From the NCBI GenBank assembly GCA_010015805.1, contig ML978122.1:3010453-3074452 (forward strand): a stretch of DNA of 64,000 nucleotides, read 5' to 3'. The translations under genes and the position numbers were made by a program. Below, one piece after another: positions 56,845-64,000 of this stretch; the stretch's first letter is position 1; each line of letters begins with the position of its first letter. The notes beneath the pieces are model-generated. The model was given only the letters and a program-made list of their open reading frames with translations, had not been told where the DNA came from and made no database searches. This stretch comes from Rhizodiscina lignyota (lineage: Eukaryota; Ascomycota; Dothideomycetes; Aulographales; Rhizodiscinaceae).

Positions 56845-57873
56845 ATGACAGACCGGCGCCGCATCAATGGGCCTCCAGGCGGAACATCAGCGCCCATATT
56901 TGCCTCCGCGCTCTCCAGCGACCAGACGATTGAGAAGCTTCGTCCAACGCGCACGCGACAAGCCGATGAGCTGAGAAAAATATGTACGCGGTATATCATT
57001 ACTCTTCCACTCTACCGCCGACTTATGCCATCTATAGTTCTCAAAACAGGCTTAACGCCTTCAGCATCTGGCTCTGCATATTTGGAATTGCAGGTCCCCA
57101 ACTCGCCCTCACAATCCCTCATTCCGCAGCGCTCGACGCTCAAACTCTCTTGCACAGTTCATGGTCCACGCCCTCTCCCCCGCTCCGCGCAGTTCTCGTC
57201 AAATCTCGTGCTCACTACGACCGTCAAGTTCGCCCCGTTTGCAACGCGCCAGCGCCGAGGCTACGTACGTGATTCTACAGAGCGCGACCTTGCGGTGCAT
57301 CTGGAGACCGCGCTGAAGGGCATTTTGATTGGAGAGCGATGGCCGAAGAGCGGGGTCGATGTGGTGGTGACGGTGCTCGAGGGAGAAGAGGACGGATGGT
57401 GGGGAGATGAGCTTAGTGGAGGCGCTTCAGGAGCTGGCAAGGGTGGAGGATGGGGATTAATGAATGTGCTCGCAGGATGCATTACTGTGAGCTGTGCAGC
57501 GATTGTGGAGGCGGGCATTGATTGTGTGGACATGGTTACTGGTGGAGTGGCTGCAGCCGTCCTGGACGATACGACTGCTCAGAAGGCGAGAAGAAAAGGC
57601 ACGGCGGGAGACGACGATGGGAATTCAGGAAGCGTACTAGCTGTGCTGGATCCATCCCCGCCGGAGCACCGAGAGGTCATCGCAGCTTGCGTTGTGGGAT
57701 ATCTGTCGCAAAGAGACGAGATCACGGAGCTCTGGATGAAAGGCAATGCTGGCGCAGACGCTGAAGCGTTGGTCGATCGTGCGGTTCAAGCGGCAGTGGC
57801 AACGAGGGCGGTTCTTGTGCAAGCGGTCATAGAGTCGGGACAAGCGAGGGATTATGCGACAGAGACAACATGA
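56845..57873 (+). CDS. MTR3: RNA exosome core subunit, RNase PH-like (EXOSC6 homologue)
   Basis: Exons 56845-56983 and 57038-57873 give 324 residues starting MTDRRRINGPPGG. Mtr3 is one of six RNase PH-type ring subunits of the exosome, which degrades and trims RNA in nucleus and cytoplasm. The family elements are RPTRTRQADELRKIFLKTG across the intron, GSAYLEL, LSCTVHGPRPLPRS, and the later SCAAIVEAGIDCVDMVTG. As in other eukaryotic ring subunits, the phosphorolytic active-site residues are not all kept, so the role is structural. It has an inserted Gly/Asp-rich stretch (about 195-215). Confidence 0.92.
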   Translation: MTDRRRINGPPGGTSAPIFASALSSDQTIEKLRPTRTRQADELRKICTRYIITLPLYRRLMPSIVLKTGLTPSASGSAYLELQVPNSPSQSLIPQRSTLKLSCTVHGPRPLPRSAQFSSNLVLTTTVKFAPFATRQRRGYVRDSTERDLAVHLETALKGILIGERWPKSGVDVVVTVLEGEEDGWWGDELSGGASGAGKGGGWGLMNVLAGCITVSCAAIVEAGIDCVDMVTGGVAAAVLDDTTAQKARRKGTAGDDDGNSGSVLAVLDPSPPEHREVIAACVVGYLSQRDEITELWMKGNAGADAEALVDRAVQAAVATRAVLVQAVIESGQARDYATETT

Positions 57874-58129
57874 TATGTGATGGCCCTCGCAAGATGCCTT
57901 TTGATTTCCCTTTTATGATACCTTAGAGAAGCTCGTCAGAACGACAGAGCTGATTCCGCCATTGCTCCCGTTGAGTAAAAGAAACCTGGGTATCAGGGCA
58001 GCTGAATGAGCCAAATACCGACCATGCCCCGACGCAGATATGGCCTCCAATGAGTGTTCAGTTCCTATCCCACGAATATTTCATGCAGACTTCGTGCACG
58101 CTCGACTTCGCCTCAGTCTTGCCATGAGC

Positions 58130-58795
58130 TTAGAAAGCGATATCACCATCGCCGGTTCCGAACAAGCTTCCTCCTTTAGCAGCCTTGGTCTTGACCATGT
58201 CGAGCATCTCATCCTCCTCGTCCTCCTCGATAGGTTCCATCTTCACTGCTTGCTCCTTGGCGTCTTTCTTCGTCGTCGTTGTTGCCTTGCGAGCTTTAGT
58301 CTTCTTCTTCGGAGCCTCGTCGTTGTCTTCCTCGTCATCGTCTCCAGTAGGCTTCTTGGTAGCACGCTTGCGCTTCGGAGCTGGCATCTTCTTCGGAGCC
58401 TCCTCCTCCTCCCCCTCGTCTTCGACCTCGCCGTCGTCTCCAGCAGTCTTCTTGGTAGCACGCTTGCGCTTCGGAACTGGCGCTGCAGACGGGGATTTGG
58501 TGCCAACGCCGGTCTCGACCTCCTCCCTTTTTTCCTTCTTCATTTTGTTCTCCAGGAGGTTCCAGCGGCAGTAAGCGGTGTGCGGCTTCATGTTCAACGC
58601 CTCGCCGACTTTGTTCCAGTCGAACTCAATCTGCAGTGCTCAGTGAGATAGCTTACGGTTTGCCAAACGCAACCGCAGTGTTCCATTGAAAGAAAGTGAA
58701 AACCAGTACTGCTTTACCTTCTCGTTCTTGGCATACTTGATGCAGTTATACAGGAAGTCGCTCTGCGAAGCGTCGTTCTTGTAGCCGGTAGGCAT
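58130..58795 (-). CDS. Small lysine-rich nuclear protein with internal duplication
   Basis: Exons 58795-58718 and 58630-58130 give 192 residues. The first 65 residues (MPTGYKNDASQSDFLYNC, IEFDWNKVGEALNMK, HTAYCRWNLLENKMK) look like a small Myb/SANT-type helical unit, common in short fungal proteins of unknown role. The rest is a Lys/Glu/Asp-rich tail with two copies of a 32-residue unit beginning PKRKRATKK. The AT-hook-less, basic-acidic character suggests chromatin or RNA contact. The end is LFGTGDGDIAF. No family name can be given with confidence. Confidence 0.82.
58339..58481 (-). repeat. 96-bp direct duplication in the lysine-rich gene
   Basis: A 47-base segment at 58339-58385 recurs at 58435-58481 with only a few differences, at a distance of exactly 96 bases (32 codons). 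It encodes the repeated PKRKRATKK unit. The high identity suggests a recent or maintained duplication. Confidence 0.8.
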
Positions 58796-59181
58796 CGCGA
58801 TCAGATGTAGTTGGCAGTCAAGTTTTGAAAATGGTTAAGTGGACCTGATTGTGGTCGGAGTTTGAGTTGAAAGAACAGTGAAAGGGAGAACCAGAAGCAG
58901 AGGTATTTATAAGGAGGCTGGAGCTAGGCAGAAGCTTAAAAGGTGTTGAACTGATTTAGCGTGATTAAGTTGGCGCTCTTCACTGTAGTTAAGCGAGAAC
59001 CTTTCTGCACATTTTCAGGCTGACTCAATTTACTCTAGAGGGTGTTCAATGCAGAAATGAAAGCTTTAGTGAACACAAGATTGTGTTAATTGTAGAGGGT
59101 CCAGGTCAAGGCCAGCTACCATCGTGAGCTACCATCCCCAGACGCGTCTGCGGTCTACGCATTCACTCCTTTGTCCGATCC
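58796..59181. other. Intergenic region
   Basis: A 386-base spacer holding the promoter of the lysine-rich gene and the 3' flank of EXO84. No further element was recognised. Confidence 0.4.
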
Positions 59182-61317
59182 TTAACCTTCTGCAGCCTCC
59201 TCCTCCTCCTCTTCTTCTTCCCCAGTCGGAACCTCAATCAAGTACTTAAAGTCCAAGCCAACATCAGCTAGCATCGCCGCATGCTGCTGCGCACAGCCCA
59301 CACAATCCTTCCAGGTCTCAGTGCTGCTGTGGATGGTGCTCAGCTGCCTCGTCAAGAGGACGTTGAAGTCGTCAACATGCTTCTTCGCCCAGCTCACACA
59401 TGCGGACATCATGACCGGCGGGAAGCAGTTCTGGTAGATGAGCACTGTGTTGCGGATAATGGTGAAGTATATGAAGGAGATCTGGAAGATGTATTGGACG
59501 AGGTCGCCGTCGAACAAGCATTGCCTACACAACCTTTAGCCGATCGACTCTGAAGCGCATAGTGGTTAGAACAATTAGACATACCGAGTGCGCGTCTTGA
59601 TGACAGAACTACGTGCTTCAAGATAGGCCTCTCGCGCCCGGTCTTCATATCCAAGACGTGACAGCCAATCTACGTTCTGTCTTGTAGCAGTGTTCCAGGC
59701 GTGGGTTTGTACCAGTTCCTTCGTGACGTGTCCAGCTAGTTTCGCTGCGCGCTCATCAATCTTGAGGCTAATGATGTCTTGCGCGACCTGATTGCCCTTG
59801 ATACCTTTTGCTAACCGGCGAAGGCGTTCAACTTTAGCCACCGCGTCTTCGAATCGTTGTAATGCAATATCAATGTCGAGTTCATCGATCTGGCTCTCGA
59901 CCCAGCGAATGCTCTGCTGTTTACCATCCACGTCAATCATGAAGCTAGAACGACCATGGGAGCCAGACAGACTCCCGAGCAGGCCGGGACGCTTTAGCAA
60001 GCTTCCGTCTCTGATTGCGAGGTAGTTCACAGAGTCGCGCGCTTTTGCTCGTTCCTCTGTCTCGGCTTCGAGCGTTTTACGCAGCTCCTCTACCGCTTTA
60101 CGGAAGGCCGTGAGAAGTGTAGCCTTCTCGTTTGCTTCTGTGCTGCCAGTCGCAAAGGTGAATGACTCTGACCCAACGCGAACGTTGACCGCATTTGATG
60201 AACCTTTTCCGTCTGCGCCAGTCGATTTCGTAGAAATATCCGCCATTTGCACATCTTGCAAAGGCCAGCATCGTTGTGCGACAAGTTGGACTTGGTTCTG
60301 GCTTTGCTTCTCCTTGGGGTCTCGCGACTGCTGGGGTGCATCAGCGCGCTTCTTCTCTGAAGCAACCAGAAGGTGGTCATTCAGGAGAATGAGATGGACA
60401 CGGCGTCTTGCTTTCCATGTCGCCGCATTCAATTCTACCCATCGTCCAGACTCATACACGATGTGTCGCCCTGGAATTGCCGGGAGGTATTTCTGTGATC
60501 CTTCAACACGTTTCCAGAGCGTCTGTAAATGTGTGTTCCACAGGGCCTCCAGGTTAGCCACTGAACTTCGATTTGAAGCCTTGCGAGAGAGGACTGCATC
60601 GCCGTTGGTGCTGTTGGAAGAGGTAGTCTGGTTTAGGGTGGTTGTGAGCTCCGTCATAAGGTTGCGGAGAGTCCGCATCTCTCCTTTGAGCTTTTCCGCC
60701 TCTTTGCTGATCTTGATAAACTGCGTCCTGTTCTGGTATACATTGTGCTGCAAGTCGGTCGAGGTACGATTTTTGATCTTCTGTAGTTCTTGCTGGTAGT
60801 TGACTATGTCTTCCTCCGAGGCATCTGCGAGCACTGCGGCAACGTCTGCGCTAGTCAGTTCATACACTCCTTCACCGGGTTGCCAGTTGCACTTACATTC
60901 ATCTGGTCGCAACTTCGGGTCACGTAGGGCTTTGATGTCTACTTTGATTCCACTGCCATCGCCGCCTCGTCTCTCTCCTGTATCTCGTAGTGGACTTGGC
61001 TGGTTCCGGTACTGAGCCGGGATGGTTGGAAGTCCAGGCACAGCAGGTGCACCAGCAGAGAAATCCTGCGGCGGCTGGATGAACCTTGTCGAGTATCTTC
61101 GCTTTACCAGGTCTGCTGTCTTGTCATTCTGAGGAGTGCGCTCACGCGGCGCGGCCGGAGGTCTCGCAGTTCCAACGCCAGCTCCAGGTCTTCCTACACG
61201 CGCCTCGGAACCACTATTGGTGCCTTGTGGGATTGGGGCTGATATTTGCTTCGGAGCGCTGATTTTGGGCTTGACCGTTCTCTTTTTGCGGAGGGAAATC
61301 CCGCGCTTCTCGTCCAT
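59182..61317 (-). CDS. EXO84: Exocyst complex subunit EXO84
   Basis: Exons 61317-59585 and 59533-59182 give 694 residues starting MDEKRGISLRKKRTVKPK. Exo84 belongs to the exocyst, which tethers secretory vesicles to the plasma membrane at sites of growth. The N-terminal third is disordered and Pro/Arg-rich. ADVAAVLADASEEDIVNYQQEL starts the Vps51-like helical region. A PH-like domain lies around KYLPAIPGRHIVYESGRWVEL and LILLNDHLLVASEKK, followed by the C-terminal helical rods. The second exon joins in phase 2 (RTRRLCRQCLFDG) and ends in a Glu run, EEEEEEEEAAEG. The frame is open upstream of the ATG, but the chosen start is the family one. Confidence 0.93.
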
Positions 61318-61669
61318 CGTGAAGGATGTTGTCTGGAGCTGGGTTTGTCTCAGGCCTTGAAGCTTTGATATCCATAGGAAGTGTCTTGGCAAGAACAAGG
61401 GCCCTGAAACCCTAACCCTATATAACCTCATTTCATGGCATTATATCTCAACCTCGCTCCATCTCCAATTCCACACACGCAAACAAAGGTCGAGGTCTCC
61501 GCAAAGTGCATTGGAATTATCAATGAACATATAGCGGAAACCACCTCAACCACAACACCACCTTAAATAAGTCACCTAACATCGTGGTGTACTTCACGCT
61601 CGACATTGTTACGACTACACAAGTGCTCGCTGTTGGATCCATTGCAATTGAAACAATTTACAGCGCATC
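61318..61669. promoter_or_regulatory. Divergent promoter of EXO84 and thioredoxin-like gene
   Basis: A 352-base spacer with the telobox-like site at 61408-61421 listed next. No other element was recognised. Confidence 0.45.
61408..61421. promoter_or_regulatory. Telobox-like AAACCCTAACCCTA
   Basis: Two direct CCCTAA units, the sequence of fungal telomere repeats, lie about 90 bases before EXO84. Single or double teloboxes occur in promoters where Tbf1/Teb1-type factors bind. The match is exact, the role is inferred. Confidence 0.45.
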
Positions 61670-62266
61670 ATGATACTTAGGAAAGCATCAAGAACACTGC
61701 TATCCCTGAGGGCTGGACCAATTGCCTTTCGGATCCGCCAGTTTTCGTCAACACCGAACGCGAGAACCAGCTCTCAGAATCGCATATACACCTCGTCTGT
61801 ACCCCAATTGACTTCTAATTCTACATAGCTAACAAATCCAAGCAAGAGAGCACCGGATGAGCTTCATACGCTCCTTCTCCTATCATCTTCCAGCAACAAG
61901 CCCCTCATCACCCTCTGGACCGCTTCATGGTGCCGCAGTTGCGCTATCGTCTCCCCACTTCTGAAAGAACTCATCGAAGACAAAGGAGTTGGCGAAGCTG
62001 AAGGTGGACTGGGGTTCGCAGAGATTGAGCTCGCGGCAAGCACTATTGGCGATCTGGGCGTAACGTATGCGATCACGAGCATCCCGACGTTGCTAGCGTT
62101 CAGTAGAGGAGAGCCACAAACCGAGACACGCGTGAACAGATTGGAAGATTTGAAGAGTAGGGACTTTCTTGAGAGATGGTTGAGGGTGGAAGCAGCAAGG
62201 GGAGGTGCTGGTGGCGCCGGGGGAACTGGAGCAAGTTTGCTTGGGAAATGGTTTGGGAATGGTTGA
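61670..62266 (+). CDS. Thioredoxin-like protein, probably mitochondrial
   Basis: Exons 61670-61794 and 61843-62266 give 182 residues. The first 40 residues (MILRKASRTLLSLRAGP, FRIRQFSSTPNARTSS) are a clear mitochondrial presequence with no acidic residues. The thioredoxin fold shows WTASWCRSCAIVSPLL, with the redox pair C-R-S-C, and the cis-proline SIPTLLAF. The protein ends in a Gly-rich loop and LLGKWFGNG. The intron is 48 nt; the pair GTCTGT/CCAAG was chosen, but GTACCC/AGCAAG three codons away also keeps the frame. The likely job is disulfide exchange in mitochondria. Confidence 0.85.
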
Positions 62267-63014
62267 TTGGGTGTCAGCGAAATCCTCCGAGACCCGCTTG
62301 CCTGAGACTGGTGCAATGATCGTATTCCTTACTGAGCTTGGCCTCCAGCGGTGGACCTAGGCTTGGAGCTTCGATTTGATTACACACAGAGCTTCTTCTC
62401 TATCGGGACCCTGACATTTGGGCTTTGACTTGATCCGTTGGAGACCCTCTTCTTCCACCGTAAGCCTGGGAACGGAGCTTCGGCTAACTTTGTTGGAGAT
62501 GATATTCTTCCACCCCGGGCCTAGGATCGATCATCGATTGTATTCCTTGGAAAACTTCTTCCTCAACTGCGGCAATGAGATTGGAGCTTTGGCTAGACTT
62601 CTCGGAGAGATTCTTCTCCACTCGAGAGCCTGGCGTTAGATCTTTGATTAGCTTCCTTGTGAAGCTTCTTCTTCATCCGCAAGTCTGGGATTAAAATATC
62701 GACTGGTGCCCTCAGAGACTATCTACTAGAAGCGGTGGACCGATTGTGTGCGACGACTGTGTGACTAGGAGGCCTTTTCGCAATGCAGATCGAAGCACCC
62801 TGAGTTTCTACGTGTCCAAGACGAAGATAGTCTTCTATAGCTGCACCACTGCACGGGGAACCACGTTGGAGAGCCTCAAAGTCATACAACACCGGCAAGC
62901 CACCTGATCGTCGAGCACGTATTCAATTATGCATAGGATTTGCCTATTGCGTTTACGATTGACTCGGGAAAATGCATAATACTTTTGATTAAACCATCGC
63001 TATCTCTAGATCTC
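62267..63014. other. Intergenic region with tandem array
   Basis: The 748 bases between the two genes are largely occupied by the degenerate 55-bp array listed next. The part 62740-63014 has no recognised feature. Confidence 0.5.
62301..62738. repeat. Degenerate tandem repeat, period about 55 bp, eight units
   Basis: Units begin at 62301, 62356, 62410, 62465, 62520, 62576, 62629 and 62684 and are 53-56 bases long. Most start CCTGGG or CCTAGG, then GGAGCTTYG or a variant, a TTGGAGA-type centre, CTTCTTCCWC and a purine-rich end. The sequence identity between units is modest but the period is steady. The period is not a multiple of three and stops occur, so the array is not coding. It starts 35 bases after the stop of the thioredoxin-like gene. 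Confidence 0.75.
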
Positions 63015-64000
63015 TCACATCGTAAACGAACGCTGAATGTCCTCCGCCATCAGCGCGTCCTCGTATCTCTGCTGCAGAGTCTCCTCGCCATCCATCTTCA
63101 CGGATCTCGCGAGCCTGCGAGACTCCGGCACAGCGCCTGCTGTTGCTACCACGTAGCCTGTCCCAGCAAGGAAGCTGTAGACGATCTCCCAGTTTACCCG
63201 GCCAGCCAAGGCGCCATTCACGACCTCCTGCGCGCCTTGGTAGAATGTCTTGTCTGGCTCGAACTCTGGATGTAGCTCGAGGTCGAGGGCGTGCGACCAT
63301 GCATTCAAGATGACGTGCATGCCGCACTCGACGCCGCCAGCCTGGGTGCAGCAGGCCTTGTCGATCGTCGGGAGGAACGGCGCGTCGCCAGGGCGGTATG
63401 TGCTGTGGCCCCCGTGCCACTGCAAGGCTATTGTCACCTCCACTGCTTGCCGTTCGATGGCCTTACGATGTCCCGCGAGGAAGCCTGGCATGCTGTCATA
63501 CCAACAGATCTGGGGAAGCTCCAACAAGTTCGGCGCCCCGTCGACGGCTTTAGCGATCTCTACGACGCAGAGGAGCCAATGTCCAGTTCTGTCGGCCTTT
63601 TCCATGCTCTTCTGGAAATCCTCTCCGGAGATCTTCTCCGCTGCCTTCGCGTCCTCATGATATGAATGCCACAGCCACGGCAGGTACAGCGTTCTACGTG
63701 GCCGAGCAGCGCGGTTATTGAGAACACCCAGACTGGGCTTCCAGGACTCCTTGCCGAAGTCCGGCTCCTGGCGGGTGACGCGGGCGACATATAGGGCACT
63801 CTCAGAGATGAGGCTGATGATGCTTTTGTTGGCCGATTTCTGCTGCAGCTCCTCGATTGCCTCAGTAACGCAAGCAATGCTCAGGAAAGTGTCAGTGGGA
63901 TTCATATATCTGTCCCACTCGACTTTATGAGGAGAACCTTCGTCGTCATCTATGGGAAAGAGCTCATCCACATCGTTGAGGAGCCGTTTGAGGTGCTCGA
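63015..64000 (-). CDS. Ulp1/SENP-type cysteine protease (C48), 5' end outside window
   Basis: The visible part is at least 328 residues and stays open to the window edge, so the N-terminus lies beyond it. The order of catalytic parts fits the Ulp1 fold: His in TGHWLLCVVEI, Asp in WYDSMPG, the oxyanion Gln in CCTQAGG and the nucleophile Cys in GGVECGMHVILNAW. Members remove SUMO or Nedd8/Rub1 from proteins; which one is not clear. The section before the His (about 150 residues) is unlike yeast Ulp1, so this is a lineage-specific member. The C-terminus has a helical tail ending QRSFTM. Confidence 0.75.
   Translation of the reverse strand, partial: EHLKRLLNDVDELFPIDDDEGSPHKVEWDRYMNPTDTFLSIACVTEAIEELQQKSANKSIISLISESALYVARVTRQEPDFGKESWKPSLGVLNNRAARPRRTLYLPWLWHSYHEDAKAAEKISGEDFQKSMEKADRTGHWLLCVVEIAKAVDGAPNLLELPQICWYDSMPGFLAGHRKAIERQAVEVTIALQWHGGHSTYRPGDAPFLPTIDKACCTQAGGVECGMHVILNAWSHALDLELHPEFEPDKTFYQGAQEVVNGALAGRVNWEIVYSFLAGTGYVVATAGAVPESRRLARSVKMDGEETLQQRYEDALMAEDIQRSFTM

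Noticed and set aside
60110-60799. Long open frame on the strand opposite EXO84
   Set aside because: It lies fully inside a recognised gene and its composition mirrors the codon use of the other strand.
61795-61842. A 30-nt intron (61801 region ending at CTACATAG) in the thioredoxin-like gene
   Set aside because: Too short for fungal splicing; a 48-nt intron with branch GCTAAC just beyond keeps the frame.
1-64000. tRNA, rRNA, CRISPR and prokaryotic features
   Set aside because: No B-box/A-box pair with cloverleaf, no rRNA stretch and no regular spaced repeats were found; the genes are eukaryotic with introns.

Overview
The window is nuclear DNA of a filamentous ascomycete (Pezizomycotina). 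Evidence for this is the density of about one gene per 2.3 kb, the short introns (mostly 45-75 nt, GT..AG with CTAAC/CTAAT branch points), and a gene set that includes an alpha-pheromone GPCR, a Zn2Cys6 regulator, a GT15 mannosyltransferase, an HSPA12-type Hsp70, and EXO84. Protein similarity suggests Dothideomycetes, but that is inference. I reconstructed 28 protein genes exon by exon, and the reading frame closes across every intron proposed. No tRNA, rRNA, CRISPR array or intact transposon was recognised.

Left part (1-17 kb): a coiled-coil protein of unknown function, RIB1 (GTP cyclohydrolase II), a multi-pass membrane protein, an Rvs167-type BAR-SH3 protein, mitochondrial cysteine desulfurase NFS1, ESCRT-I subunit VPS23 and a GNAT-like protein. 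Middle part (18-39 kb): MSH6 and BUD32 share a divergent promoter. They are followed by the pheromone receptor STE2, the SRS2 helicase, a divergent ubiquitin protease, an alpha/beta hydrolase, RNase P/MRP subunit POP5, a KRE2/KTR mannosyltransferase and the mRNA-decay factor PAT1. MSH6 and SRS2 both carry PCNA-binding (PIP) sequences at a terminus.

The stretch 39-52 kb is looser and looks more accessory. It has longer gene-poor spacers, a secreted aspartic protease, a glutathione S-transferase, a Zn2Cys6 factor with a perfect hairpin after its stop, and a GPI-type copper-only superoxide dismutase. It also holds a SANT-like/coiled-coil protein that resembles the unknown protein at 1-2.8 kb. 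That gene is divergently paired with an Hsp70-like ATPase carrying an acidic insertion of about 90 residues.

The right part (55-64 kb) returns to housekeeping genes: pantothenate synthetase PAN6 and exosome subunit MTR3 (divergent), a lysine-rich nuclear protein with an internal duplication, exocyst subunit EXO84, and a mitochondrial thioredoxin-like protein. These are followed by a degenerate 55-bp tandem array and a Ulp1-type cysteine protease that runs off the window edge.

The points most worth a second look are the two-member unknown family, the Hsp70/SANT divergent pair, the 55-bp array, the triple GTTCGCGTC element between MSH6 and BUD32, the ubiquitin protease with an altered Cys box, and a GC-AG intron in VPS23.
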